64,000 bases of DNA from Coptis chinensis (GCA_015680905.1 CM027377.1:28916501-28980500), one strand, 5' to 3'. Positions 33,976 through 46,197 are shown, counted from the stretch's first letter. Notes: generated from the sequence alone by a model not told the origin. Numbers and translations are program-made.

Positions 33976-34552
33976 ATCTCCCATATGAATGAAGATTTGG
34001 CTTCTTCTATCATAAACATCGGATTTATGTTATTTTACAAATGAAAAGATACCGCATCAGGTCAAGTAGTATGGGAGGCCTTGAGCTTGCCTTAGTGAAA
34101 GACGATCGGATTTAATTGGACTATCAGTAGACTTCAATTATTGTCCTTGAACTGTCAGCCGTTTGTATAAATCTAGACAATCATCTTCACGCAGTACCTT
34201 CTCGAATACTGTTGGTTCTCACGTTTATGTTCATTTTAGCCTTGAACACTTCTTGGTTTCAGATATTGCTTTTAAGACATTTGCCTTTTTTTAAAAAAAT
34301 TCTCATAAAAGCAGCCCCACTTCGCACTAACATATATGATTTCTATAAAGAGTATTCTGTAATACTCCACTTGGATAACATAACTTTCTAAGATATAGTA
34401 AATCATTAAAAACTTGACTTATCCTGGGTCTCATGGCAGATATGCACTGTCGTATATATATAGGAATGTGTTAGAGTATAGTATTACTCTTCAGTGCTCA
34501 TTGAGTCACATAAATAATTCAGTTGACCCATTAAACCTGGATCTTGGGATCT

Positions 34553-35270
34553 CTAGTCAACTAGGTTGGTTTTTCCATTATGAGGACTCTTGATTGATTG
34601 CCTCAAAGGCTTTAAGCCCATTCCTCTTAATAATCTTTCCACTTGCTCTCTTGTTAAACCTTTTGTAAGCGGATCAACAATGCTATCTTTTGACCTTACA
34701 TAGTCGATTGAGATAACTCTATTTGAGAGCAATTGTGTAAATTTGTTATGTCTACGACGTATGGGTTGAGACTTACCGTTATACATGCTACTCTGTGCTC
34801 TACCAATAGCAGATTGGCTATCATAACATATACACATTGCTAGCACAGGTTTAGCCCAGTTTGGAATATCCTCTAAGAAATTTTGAAGCCACTCTACTTC
34901 TTCTCCAGTCTTGTCCAATGCTATGAATTTTGATTCCATAGTGGACCTCGCTATGCAAGCTTGTTTTGAGGATTTCCAAGAAATAGCTGCACCTCCAACT
35001 GTAAAGACATATCCACTTGTGGATTTTAAGTCTTTAGTGTTAGATATCTAATTAGCATCACAATACTCTTCTGGAACGGCTCGATATCTTGTATAGTGTA
35101 GACCAAAATTCTGAGTATACTTTAAGTACGTCAGGACTCTCAGTATGGCAGTCCAATGATCTATGCCATGATTACTTGTATATCAACTTAGCTTACTCAC
35201 AGAGTATGCTATGTCAGGCCTTGTAGATTTCATGACATACATTAAACTGCCAAGTATACGAGACTATTCT
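34553..35270 (-). pseudogene. Copia-B RNase H
   Basis: From 34939 down: [69 protein letters not shown]. These are the C-terminal half of copia RNase H and the polyprotein end. The N-terminal half (34940-35270) is visible but broken by stops, for example near 35050 and 35178. Confidence 0.85.
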
Positions 35271-36049
35271 AGTTGAGATATGCTATCTCCAATATTTTTG
35301 GCTAAATGAATATTTACGTCAACTGGTGACCTTTTTGGTGTGATGTGATATTTCTTGAACTTTTCAAGAATCGTCTCAATGTAATGAGATTGTGATAGAA
35401 CAAGTCCATCCTCCGTCCTAGAGATCTTAATTCCTAGGATAACATCAGCAACACCTAAATCTTTCATGTCAAACTTACTAGACAACATTTGTTTAGTAGA
35501 GTTTATGACATCCATATTACTCCCCAAAATTAGCATATTGTCCACATAGAGACAAACAATGACACATCCCTTTTGAATGTTTTTGACATAGACACATTTG
35601 TCACACTCGTTTATTTTGAAACCATTTGACAACATTGCATTATCAAATTTCTCATGTCATTGCTTAGGTGCTTGCTTTAATCCATATAAGGATTTAACAA
35701 GCTTGCAAACTTTCCTTTCTTGTCCAGGAGCAATAAACCCTTCGGGTTGCTCCATGTATATTTCTTCATCTAACTCACCATTCAAAAATGTCGTCTTTTC
35801 ATCCGTTTGATGTAACTCAAGTCCATGTATGGATGCTATTGCTATTAGCATTCTTATGGAAGTTATTCTTGTAACTGGAGAGTAAGTGTCAAAATAATCC
35901 AATCCTTCCTTTTGTCTAAACCCTTTGATCGCAAGTCTAGCTTTATACTTGTCAATTGATTCATCAGTCTTAAATTTCTTTATGAATATCCACTTATTTA
36001 TATCCCAAAGTCTTGGAACCTGGTGGTTAATCACCAATTCCGATCCCAT
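35264..36049 (-). pseudogene. Copia-B reverse transcriptase, catalytic box YVDN
   Basis: 36049-35657 reads WDINKWIFIKKFKTDESIDK, YKARLAIKGFRQKEGLDYFD, TYSPVTRITSIRMLIAIAS and MEQPEGFIAPG to LYGLKQAPKQ. After a stop the second piece, 35635-35264, reads FKINECDKCVY, VCLYVDNMLILGS, DMKDLGVADVILGIKI. The catalytic YVDD is YVDN (35537-35548), and the usual MDVKTAFLNG is TDEKTTFLNG. Either change would be expected to impair polymerase activity. Confidence 0.9.
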
Positions 36050-36108
36050 GTATGATTTTGCATTATGGATTCAATCTTGCTATTTATTGCTTATTTCCAA
36101 TAAGTAGC

Positions 36109-36981
36109 TTATAGAGACGACATTGCCTCCTTGAACGTTTGAGGATTATTTTCTAACAAATATGTTAGAAAATCAGGTTTAAAAGACGTTAACATTCTTG
36201 ACCTTTTGTTACGTCTAGGTTCCTCCTTAATTTCGCTTTGTGTAGGATGGTTACTAGTTGTAGCATCTAAAGTTCTCTTTGTTGAACTTGGCTCTATACA
36301 CATGTTATATGGAAACGTATTTTCAAAGAATGAAACATTCCTTGACTCAATAATCGTATTAACATGTATATCTTGAATCTCTGATTTATGAACCAGAAAA
36401 TGATATGCACTACTATTGTTTGCATATCCAATGAATACACAATCAATAGTCTTGGGTCCTATCTTTACCTTCTTAGGTTTTGGGACTTCCACTTTTGCAA
36501 GACACCCCCACACTTTTAAGAATTTGTAGGAAGTCTGATGACCTTTCCACAATTCGTATGGTATTTTAAGCATATTCTTGTTAGGAATCCTGTTGAGAAT
36601 GTAATTGGCGGAAAGCAAGGCTTCCCCCCACAAATTCTGGGGTAAACTAGAACTTAACAACATAACATTCATCATCCCTTTTAGAGTTTGGTTTTTGCGC
36701 TCCGCAATACTGTTTGATTGAGATGAATAAGGAGTTATAGTTTGATGAATGATTCCATGTTCAGAACAAAAAACTTCAAAAGGTGATTCGTATTCACCTC
36801 ATCTATCACTCCTTATAGCCTTAATTTTTTTGCTTAGTTGATTTTCAACTTCATTTTTATAGTGTTTGAACACTTCAATAGCCTCATTTTTACTTCTCAA
36901 CAAGTAAACATAACAATATCTAGTGCTATCGTCAATAAAAGTAATGAAATGCTTTTACTTATATATATATATAAGTATATA

Positions 36982-37059
<78 letters not shown>

Positions 37060-37344
37060 AGAGGTTTAGTACTTCTTTCAATGGAATGAATGAAAGGATG
37101 ATCTGGTTAACTTGGATTCTACACAAGTTTCACATTTATGGTGTGGGTCTAACTTTATCTTTGGTATATAGTTCAAATTAATTAATCTACGCAAAGTATC
37201 ATAATTAACATGTCCTAGTCTACCATGCCATATATGTGAAGACTCAATCAAGTAAACAGAAGATTCAATTTTATTGTCGCTCTTCGGCAAAATAATAAAA
37301 CATGACATCCTAAAGAGCCCATCACTAAGATAGCCTTTTCCCAC
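36109..37344 (-). pseudogene. Copia-B integrase split by a (TA)n microsatellite
   Basis: The zinc-binding part (37344-37060) reads SSHIWHGRLGHVNYDTLRR and HHKCETCVESKLTRSSFHS. The core continues at about 36955 with FITFIDDSTRYCYVYLLRSK, then KAIRSDRGGEYESPF and HGIIHQT. 36675-36109 carries SANYILNRIPNKNMLKIPYE and GPKTIDCVFIGYANNSSAYH. The first catalytic Asp stretch (usually IHSDI) is where a TA repeat of nearly 100 bp now sits at 36958-37054. Confidence 0.85.
36958..37054. repeat. (TA)n microsatellite in integrase
   Basis: Almost pure TA for nearly 100 bp, with small interruptions at the left. Confidence 0.95.
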
Positions 37345-37759
37345 GAATACATCATTGATTATTCCAATGTCATTTGCCTGAACTCTTAGGTGAATTAAAA
37401 CATCCCCACATTTGATGTCATTTTAGCAATGCATACATTATTTCTAATTTTGAATTGATTAATTCAAGGAGATACATAAACCCCCCATATTTTTCCAATT
37501 TCTTATGACAAAGTCAATAAAATGGAAAACCATTAGATGTATATTTTCCAAGTGAGGTGTCTTGTTAAAGAATGTAACATATCATTCATATAGTGTTTAA
37601 ACACTTCTAAGTCCTCAATTTTGCTTACAAGTATGCATACAAAATAATATCTTGAGCAATCTTTTTTATTGACACTCTTTGGCACAATAGTAAAATACAT
37701 ACATCTTACAAATAATATAATACTTTTAGAAACCTTTTAGCACCAACCATTCCTAACAT

Positions 37760-38219
37760 CTAGAATGAAGCAAGGATTCTCTGAATCTTAGATCATGATT
37801 CCCCCCAAGTGTGGCATTACCACCACCTTGTTCTCTTTCAAGAAGTCTATTCTACGAATGACTTGAAAATGGTCTAAGCGAGCTACCATCAGGTCCACCT
37901 TTCCTTGCTAGTTGTCCATCTTTATGTAAATTTCCAAAGCGAGTCCTTTCACCGGTTTGGCTTCTTGGTTCAAGCCTCTCATATATCCTTTACATTCTGT
38001 GAGTTTCAATCTAATATCTTTGGATAAATACTCTGAAATTAACGTATGAGTCGAACCGGTATCCACCATTGCTAGTATACACCCGTAGTTGTTGAGTTCC
38101 AATTCTACGAACATAAGGTCTTCATCGGTGATCGAAATGTTCATAAGATTCAACGAATTAGTAGGTCTAGCAACTGGAATAGGAATAGTAACAACAATAG
38201 TAACTTGAGGTGTTGTCAT
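37760..38219 (-). pseudogene. Ty3/gypsy-type aspartic protease (RVP_2-like) fragment inside Copia-B
   Basis: From 38219 down: CILAMVDTGSTHTLISEYLS, then a LKLTECKGYMRGLNQEAKPV segment, and, after a stop at 37908, GKVDLMVARLDHFQVI and VVVMPHLGGIMI. The DTGSTHTLIS active site and the following pattern belong to the retropepsin of gypsy polyproteins, not to copia proteases (DSGAxxH). It occupies the place of copia gag-protease, between the 5' LTR and the integrase. It could be a fragment inserted there or part of a chimeric element formed by template switching. Confidence 0.65.
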
Positions 38220-38324
38220 TTCTGAAATAGAAATACACTTTGTTAATCCTTAAACCAAAAAAGAAAACATAAACAAATTCTATTCGGTAAAGAAGAAGAA
38301 GAAAATTAAGAATCTGTCTTAAGT

Positions 38325-38970
38325 TGTTAGGAATATACAATTTAAATGTAATTACTCTTTACCAATCACCAAATAGTACAAACCTTTTGTCTTGTAAGTG
38401 TTTTATACTTCTTTGCTAAATCCGAGCCTAGTGTAGAACCACTATGTCCTTAAGACAGATTTTCCCCCTCATGATACTTGAAGGTTGATGGGAAACTGTC
38501 TCCCAAGATAGAACAAATTTCCTTTTATAGAAAGCTAGCACTTCAATTCTACAGAATCAGCGAACACAACATAGTATTTGACTAAGAACAGTGGGAGAAG
38601 AGAAATATCAGAAATGTGTGATCTAGTGTCTTTTTTTTTCAAAATTCATCCACTATTTATAGGTGAAAAGTGCAGTTTTGAAACAACACAGTGACTCTTT
38701 GAAAAAGTTAGGCACCTCTTTGAAAAGTCACATGTTTTGAAAGGATGCACCATTTCGGCATAAAACACTGTTTCGAACTAGTGCTTATTTCGAAAGGTCG
38801 CACCTTTTCGGCATAATGCACTGTTTCGAACCAGTGCACCCTTTCAAAAAGGTTTTTATCTTTTTACATACTATTTCAAGTGAAACCCATTTAATCTCAA
38901 GTAGGGTAACTTGGGAGACAAATTACTCATTCATATCTCAATGGATTTATCCAAATCCATTTTTCTAGCA
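38325..38970 (-). repeat. Copia-B 5' LTR
   Basis: 646 bp partner of 33329-33975. On the minus strand it starts TGCTAGAAAAATGG and ends ATTCCTAACA. Confidence 0.9.
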
Positions 38971-38983
38971 GTTTGAAGGGGAG

Positions 38984-39220
38984 TAATGATGCACAAGCAA
39001 CATCTCCTAAGTATTTGCAACAACATGATAGACATCAACAGGTGGCAATATCTCCTACTTCTTTGTAACAAACGTGAGAGATTTCTGTAACAACAAACTT
39101 GATTGAGAGTTATCCTTGGAGAGTGATATGTACAAGAGTCTATATATACGAGACTCTACCAATATAAATTCTATCCAAGTCAATCACAAATAAATCTTTC
39201 CCAGTTTATTGTTTTCCTTA
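38984..39220 (+). repeat. Copia-A 3' LTR
   Basis: Preceded by the polypurine tract GTTTGAAGGGGAG (38971-38983). About 15 bp shorter than the 5' copy, through loss of one CAACAGGTGG-type repeat. Confidence 0.85.
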
Positions 39221-39694
39221 CATCCGTAGAGGCAAATTTATGGTTTCGGATGCGGATGCGGCGCGACGCTACCAATGTTGCATGACAGTGGGAGTGGTCG
39301 CTTGTGTTTTTTTACTTTGACCAAAGCAACCACGACACTAGTAGTGTTTCGCGACATTAGGAGTGTCACGTGGATTTTTTTTTTTTTTTTTTTTTTGGAA
39401 TGGTGTACGCGACATTGACAGTGTCGCTCCAACACTTTTTGCAACTGCTAACACTGTTCGCCACTGTTTGCAACCGTTTGCTTTTGATTATTTTATTTTT
39501 GCAACTGTTTGCTTTTGATTATTTTATTTTATTTTTGTTTACTTTTGCACCTGCGACACTGCAACTGTCGTGTGGGTTAGTTCATTAATAATTTGTGGTT
39601 TCCTACCTAGAGTTGGTCATTGTTTGCAGATGCTTGCCTCACATTTAGCCTCAAACATAACACTTGATGCCTCTACCACCTAGAGATGCTCTTA
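39221..39694. mobile_element. Right arm of Tourist/PIF-like MITE
   Basis: About 470 bp ending TTGATGCCTCTACCACCTAG then AGATGCTC (39691), with TSD TTA at 39692-39694. The end is the inverted partner of 14388-14412. It includes several GCGACA/TGTCGC words and a T-run at 39375-39396. Confidence 0.55.
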
Positions 39695-39764
39695 GCATGG
39701 ACACTATATAAAACATAACTATGACTCCTTTCTTGAATGTTTGTTGAATTACTTCGTCCAATGT

Positions 39765-39990
39765 CACTACAACATAATTACCACAAAAAGACAGTTTCAA
39801 AACGTCTTTTATGGAAAAAAGACCACACTTTTTGAGTGTCGGATGGTGACCCGTTTATATGAATGTCTTATTTTTAAAATGACGCTAACCAAAGTGTCTT
39901 ATGCCTTGGAAAACACACTTGCCACTTCAATAAAGAACCACTCCTAAGATAGCGTGGTTTTTTAAATAGACACTTATGGGGAGTGGTTTT
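39765..39990 (+). mobile_element. CACTA-like transposon terminus
   Basis: CACTACAACATAATTACC begins a subterminal region with recurring GTCTT/AAGAC words (for example AGACAGTTTCAAAACGTCTT), typical of CACTA (En/Spm) ends. The opposite end in inverted orientation was not found in the window. Confidence 0.45.
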
Positions 39991-40860
39991 TGGGCTTCAG
40001 TTTTTTTTTAAAAAAAAAAAGAAATTTGTCTGGACATTCTGGCTCAGCAGAGCTTTCTGGTGAGGCCCATATAATATTTCAAAAGGACTCAAGCTTAATC
40101 CAACTGAGGCCCTATTTGACCCACTAAATCTGCAACACAATTCAACTAACAAGGAGAAAAATTCAACTAACACAGATGCAGATCTACTACTTTAAGAAAG
40201 AACCTGCTAGGAAATTTAATATTTCAAATCAATAGTCACTCAACAAACAACAAACTAATTGTATATCATTGTACATCATTGACTAATAACTATCAAGCCT
40301 TGTATATCCTTGTGTGAGTATAAAATGTCAAGCTAGAGTTGGGACAAACAACCAGAAAGTGCCTCAAAGTTCTGCAAGACAAAAAAATATTCACAGAAGT
40401 TAAAACTAATGAGGTTAGTGAATTAAAACTAATATATGAAATCCTTCATTCACTAAAGTGGGCCAAAATGGTTTAATTCTTAATAGCTCCTTCATTCGAC
40501 TAAAGTTAGTAATATGAAATCCTCAAATATCAATGATGGATTTGTTATGAAATATAGAAGTCTTTCTAGTATACATAAAAAATTGGATGTAACATCAATA
40601 TGATTTGTTTTAATTATAAGAAAGTTATGGAAATAAGAATATAAAAAATATATAAGAATATTCTAATATATAACTAAATCTAGTTTTTCTCCAATTCCCT
40701 GACCTAGAGATTATTTGCAAAGAAACCATACACTTCAAGAATAGGAAATAAACAGATAAAAAATCCACACAAACTATTAACTATCCAACTAACCATAGCA
40801 GGACACCCAACCAGAATCGAGAAAACTTAAAATTCATACCTAAACAAAACGAGTAAAGTG

Positions 40861-42290
40861 GCCATTTCACTGTTGTGGGCAGCTGAAGCTCTACAAATGT
40901 CCTTTCGGACCCAAACAATCACTCACTACAATCAAGGATGAGAGATACTTGGACATTGTACATCTCCATTGAGGAATCAACATGTGGATCAGACAAAATG
41001 TTTCCCTTCGTCGCTTTTCCCTTAGCAATCAGTTCTCTATGCATGTTGAACATTCCACACAGTTGCATACCTTATGAAGGTTATGTATTTGCTGGTTCCC
41101 TTACCTACAAAACAAATAAAACATTAACAAAGAAAAACATATTAAGTAGCTAAGCATAAATTTATTGCAAAAAGCAGCTCAAGCAATTCAAGAGATATAA
41201 TTAGATTACATTAGATGTTGCTGCATTAGCAGTAACACTCTTTTGTGATTTTTTTTGTTGGTCTTTCATTTCCACCAAGATTTGGGGTGAGATTTGATCA
41301 TATGTTTCTCTAGACTCCTAACCTGCTCTTTAGCCATAGTACGTTGTTGGTACTCTTGGTGAAGCTTCTCTTTGGCAGGAGCTGATGATACGAGAGAAGT
41401 CTTCGTGATACCAACACTCATACCACGCACCGACCATATTTATCGAGACCAAACAATTGCGCAACCGGATCATTATCCAAGTCTAAGTTAACGCTAGATG
41501 GATCAACTTCAATTATAGCATTAATTATAGCCTGTTACAATGACACAAAGAACAAAATGAATTATTTGTACATGCACACAAAAACAAAACATATAATAGT
41601 GATGATATGTGATCCAGTCCAGTCAATAGAAGTAAATAACTACGAAGTCATAACTAGTTCCAATTTAATATTTAAATAGCTCAGCATCCTCTCGGGAGCA
41701 ATGAAAGAACCATCTTTGCGTGTATGGATAGCCATGTAAGAATTCGTTCGGGTGAACTTAGCACTAGGATTCCTCTTTTTCTAAAAAAAACAAATAATAG
41801 AAGAAAAGCTATAAGAACCAACTTACTATTTTATGATTTCTCATACATTATTTCTCAAAAGTCATTACCAGCAAGATTCTCAAAGAATCGCGATATAAAC
41901 AAAGGCATTGACCCTTGATGACTCACCCATTGATCCTGAAATTGAGCATAAGAACAAGAAAATGCATTTTTAACACATAATATAGTGTCGCAGGGTAATC
42001 TGTTCAAAACAAAACATTTTTTGACTTGGATCAACACGAATAACTCTTGAATTAACAAAACGTACTCCTCCATTTGTATCTCTAGTTAACGCAGCATGTA
42101 TGGAATAATTTTCTTTCTTAATCCTTTTCTTCCCTTGTTTTAATCTCTTGAAAATAACACAAACTATTAGTATTTGACATTTTCAATGAAATTTATATAC
42201 ATTTAGACTTTAGTAATGACATTACCTCCATCGTTGAATTAGTAAAATCTATTCCTTGATTCATATTTCCAGAAAAAATAGCACATGTTG
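40861..42290 (-). pseudogene. CACTA-associated plant transposase-like (PF03004-type) exons
   Basis: Minus-strand exons read KKRNPSAKFTRTNSYMAIHT then RKDGSFIAPERML (near 41660-41780), and DLDNDPVAQLFGLDKYGR followed after a one-base shift by MSVGITKTSLV and a Gln/Glu-rich coiled segment (41290-41490). A C-terminal exon reads HRELIAKGKATKGNILSDPH to TVKWPLY (40861-41100). The pattern 'THTRKDGS ... DPVxQLFGxxxxGR ... coiled coil ... WP' is that of the plant transposase family linked to En/Spm elements. Stops and frameshifts make it non-functional. Confidence 0.6.
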
Positions 42291-43152
42291 AAGCTTTATC
42301 CTTCTTAGTCTTTTTTCTCCTCTGGCTTGGGCTCTTTATGTTAACAAATCATTAGTACACAAAAACTACAATGAAGGGTATACACCTTAGTAATAAAATT
42401 ACCTCTACCCTTGAAGTATTTGTAGGCATAATGATAAGCTCCCAAATGTGCATTTTATTATCATTTTATTACTGCATTACATCCCTTCTTACATTTAATG
42501 AAAAAACAACTCATAGTTTTTATTGTCTTTTGCAGGTTACAGAGAATTTCAGACCACTTATCATAAAAACTGCGTCTTAGCACCAAAAGGAGCCTTAATC
42601 ACGCTTATTATAAAGACCAGAAGCTGCTATGAAAAAGTGCTAAAAAAGTCAAAGGTCAAAACCCTCAACTCAGAAGATTAGAGATGGAGGTCCTTATCTC
42701 AAAATATAGCATTCTCCAAAACCTATATTGATCAAGAAGAAATCAAAAAGCAAAAGGAAAATCAAAAACATAAAGTGAAGTGTGAGGTGTCTCAAATGTA
42801 ATGGAGAAGGGCAAATCAGTAAAAGGCATAAAGTAGGGGTTTATAATCTAAAAGTTAGGGAGAGAGAAGACACCTGGACTTAATATAGTGTCATATAGGA
42901 TTTAATTTCTAGTCTTTTATTTTTATTTCAAGTCATTTTACTTTATTGTTCTTCATTTTCATTTCAATCTTGTTATTTTGCTTTATTTCAATCAATTAAT
43001 CAATCTTCTTTTGTTGTTCTTTGTTCAATATTTTATTTCAATACTTTCTTTCATTGTTTTGAGTTATTTCAATCTTCAACAACTTAAGCTTTCAATGTAT
43101 TTCTCATTAATAGACTTAAAACTAAACAAGTTCTAAACTAAGAGTCTACATT

Positions 43153-43318
43153 CTTCCTTCATACTCCCAACATTCAAACTCTAAACAATCTAGGATGAAC
43201 CACATAAAAAACAAACTTTGAGGTACTCACTACAACATTACTTTAAATGGCACCACCTTCATACTCCCAACATTCAAACTCTTTAAATGAACCATAAAAA
43301 CAAACTTTGAGGTACTCA
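43153..43318. repeat. Tandem duplication of about 70-100 bp in Gypsy-B
   Basis: CCTTCATACTCCCAACATTC ... AACTTTGAGGTACTCA occurs at 43153-43232 and again at 43255-43318, the second copy shortened. CACTACAACATTACT lies between them. Confidence 0.8.
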
Positions 43319-44852
43319 TGGATTTAAATGGCAAGGGATTGAAGGAGCAAGAGTGTTTGGTTGAGCATCTAAGGAGGAAGCACCATTCCCACCTTTCCAT
43401 TTCTTATTTTTCTAATTTTCGTTGTTTTTCATTACCGGTTTACTTTTCTACAAATTCAGGTTCAAGATCAACATACTGGAGAGGAGCTGAAGTTGTGGAC
43501 AAAAACCGACAAACTTTCACCGGAACCAGACAGGTGACCGCGTAGGCGACCGCCCGGTCACCTCCACACACGGCCTTCCCATTTTTTTCCAGTTCCAGTT
43601 GGTTTTTGATGTTCAGTTCAACTATAGATCCGGATTTTGTAATAGAGTAGGATAAATTAGTGGAACTTGTTTGTAATAGTTAGAGATAAAAAGAAAAACA
43701 AAAAAAAATTAGGAAAAATGGTTTTTAATTGATTGATTTTTGTGGATGAACATGAGTTGAAACTTGGTTGAAGTTGTAAACTTACCAAGGGATTAGAGTT
43801 TTCATTGCCTTGGGAAGTTCAAGTGTACGAGGCAAATCGTGAAGTACCGCTTGCACACTTTGAATCAATTTGGTAATCAACACTCTAAGTCCATTTAACT
43901 CTAGTTAATCTAGATAATCAATCTAAACTAGTCAATCTATTAGATTAGTATAGTAGTAGCTTAGTTTTAAGTTTTGGGCCCTTGAAGGCAAAATTGTTTA
44001 ATTATCAAAAACCCAACTTGTAGGCTTTTTAAGTGGACCTTTATTGTAATTTAAAATATGGTAAAGCTCGAAAAGTTGGGCCTGATTCTCAGATCACGCG
44101 CCAACCGACGTCGCCTTCTCCTCAAGCAGCGTGTAAGCACGGCTTGAGAGGTAATTTCTAAACCTCCTCGAAGCCCACGTAAGAGAATACTTTGTGTGTT
44201 CAAGCATGCTTACATGATTGTTTGAAATTTAATTTCCGCACTGCAATTTACATTCGCGCATAAGGCTGAACCTGAGGCACATAATAATCATTAGGAAGTC
44301 ATTCCTCAATGTAGGTAAAATGGATGTTGCTTGATTCTTGAAGCCCTAGTTAGACAATAAAAAAGAATTAAAATCAATCAACTAGAGCCCCAAGTAGTCA
44401 CGCTCCTCTAGAAAAGGACAAAAATATAGCCATGATGATTTAGAGTAATCAGTTACCGGATTTCGGTTGACCAACTATCTTCCTCACTCCCTTCCCCCAG
44501 ATTTATCGTGAGTGAGATTATTGGTAGCACACCACTTGGTGAAGTGACTGCCTACTCTTCTGAGACATGTAGTAGAGCCATCCTAGTCTCGCGCCCAATT
44601 GTTCTCTTGAACAGGGCATAGTAAATTATAGACCAAAGCAAAGTTTTCAAAACTCCATACTTGTAAAAACGAATTTCGATTGCTTGAGCATACTTTGCGT
44701 CATTTGCGCATGTTAGGATAGTTTTGATGTCTTGCTAAAAGTGCATGATACTGCGTTTAGGCACTATAGGTATTAGCAAGAATAAAACTTACTCACGTAG
44801 GAGAGCACGTCATCATCGACAATCTCCTGTTTCTAGTCCTCCAACTACTGAG

Positions 44853-46197
44853 ATGGCTGACGAAGTAGTGTAACGTGAAGAGCCTCTCTCCAACTTCTAC
44901 ACACCATTGCAAGATGTGCCTCTATCTTGTATATGACTCACACCACTCGCGAGCGATTTTCGCATCCCACCGAACTTGTTCAATCTTCTACCCATCTTCC
45001 ACGGGTTAGAACACGAGTTATCGTACGAGCATTTACACCGGATATATGAAGTATGTAATACTTTCTACCATCCGGGAGTTACCGATGATCAAGTGGAGCT
45101 ACGAGTGTTTCCTTTCACTCTAGCTGGTAAGAGTCACGCTTGCCTTCTTTCGCAGAAGGCCAATTCTTTCAATACATGGGAAAAGGTTGTGTTCTCCTTC
45201 ATGAAGAAGTCCTTTCCGCCGAAGAAAACAGAAGAGATAAGAAGCAAGATACAATTCATCAGACAGAGTCCGAGTGAGACATTTTCCAAAGCATGGGATA
45301 GATTCTATGACCTACTCCATTCATGTCCTCACCATAAACTAGAAAAATCTACTATTGTCCATTGTTTTTTCAAAGGTCTTCTCCCAGAACACAAAGTAAC
45401 CCTCGACATCATGAGTAATGGTAAGTTTTTGGATAGAGGTGCAACCGAAGCCTTGACCTTTCTTGAAAACCAAGCTGAAAAGAGTACTCATTGGGGCGAC
45501 ATAAATAATTCCAGAACATCCCAACCCAGCACATCTAAGGCTAATGGTATTTTTGAGGTGAAATCCGATCCTGAGATCAAAACTTTAATCGATACCCTCA
45601 CAAGAAAGATAGATGCCCTCACAACCAAACAAAAAGACCAAACCCCTCATCATGTCATGAACATAAATACCTCACCATGCAATTTCTGTCTAAGCTTAAA
45701 TCATATAGATGCCACCTGTCCCTTGATCACAAACCTATCATCACTTCAGCCAGAAGAAGTATGTGCTTTCAATGTACCAAATGCACCATGGAGACAGTAT
45801 CCAAACTTCGCATGGACCAACATACCACAAAACCAAATACATTTAGACAAGGACAAGGACATTTAGACAAGGACAAGGACAAGGACAAGGATAATGTACC
45901 TATAACAATCAGAATAGAGCATTGGTTCCATCCCAGTTTAACTTGAACTACCAAAACCCACCTGTTAAAAACCAGAGAGACCTAGTTCCCATTACACCAT
46001 CAACTAGCATCCAAACAGATAAGCCCACCGAAATAATGTTATCTCTCATGCAACAATCTCTAAACTTGTTAGCCCAAGATAAAACCCAGAAAGGTGTGTT
46101 CCCAGGACAAGCTATTCCAAAACCTAAATTGACAAACACATCCTTTGAAGCAACAAGTGACGTGAATGAAGCTAGAGTGTTAAAAATTATTTCTTAA
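44853..46197 (+). pseudogene. Gypsy-B gag
   Basis: ATG at 44853 begins MADEVV and is stopped by TAA at 44871 and TGA at 44934. From 44937 the frame is open for over 300 residues: FNLLPIFHGLEHELSYEHLH, FYHPGVTDDQVELRVFPFTL, VVFSFMKKSFPPKKTEEI, PSETFSKAWDRFYDLL, FFKGLLPEHKVTLDIMSNGK, FEVKSDPEIKTLIDTLTRKI and CNFCLSLNHIDATCP. Near 45842-45893 an expanded GACAAG repeat shifts the frame; the tail resumes at about 45922 (LMQQSLNLLAQDKTQKGVFP) and ends at 46197. No protease, RT or integrase follows. It is the best-preserved gag of the family in the window. Confidence 0.85.
45842..45893. repeat. (GACAAG)n expansion in gag
   Basis: Two ACATTTAGACAAGGACAAGG copies followed by further GACAAG units. Confidence 0.9.

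Larger units (their letters stand above)
33329..38970 (-). mobile_element. Copia-B: Ty1/copia element, minus strand
   Basis: LTRs at 33329-33975 and 38325-38970 are flanked by a perfect TSD GTTTG (33324-33328 and 38971-38975). The site is the polypurine tract of Copia-A, whose 3' LTR starts 8 bases further on. Interior domains run on the minus strand in copia order from a gypsy-type protease relic through integrase, RT and RNase H. A copia gag was not found. A polypurine tract (CATATGGGAGA on the minus strand) adjoins the left LTR. No recognisable primer site adjoins the right LTR. Confidence 0.9.
14491..39220 (+). mobile_element. Copia-A: Ty1/copia element split by Gypsy-A and Copia-B
   Basis: LTRs at 14491-14742 and 38984-39220 share TAATGA starts and CTTTA/CCTTA ends. 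Flanking TSD is CATTC (14486-14490) and CATCC (39221-39225). The primer site, polypurine tract, and gag, protease, integrase, RT and RNase H remnants are in the expected copia order. Removing the insertions leaves an element of roughly 4.4 kb. All coding parts are broken. The mismatched TSD and the LTR differences indicate an old insertion. Confidence 0.85.

Noticed and set aside
43231..43245. Second CACTACAAC end closing the CACTA element
   Set aside because: It is in the same orientation as 39765 rather than inverted, and lies inside a local duplication of Gypsy-B.
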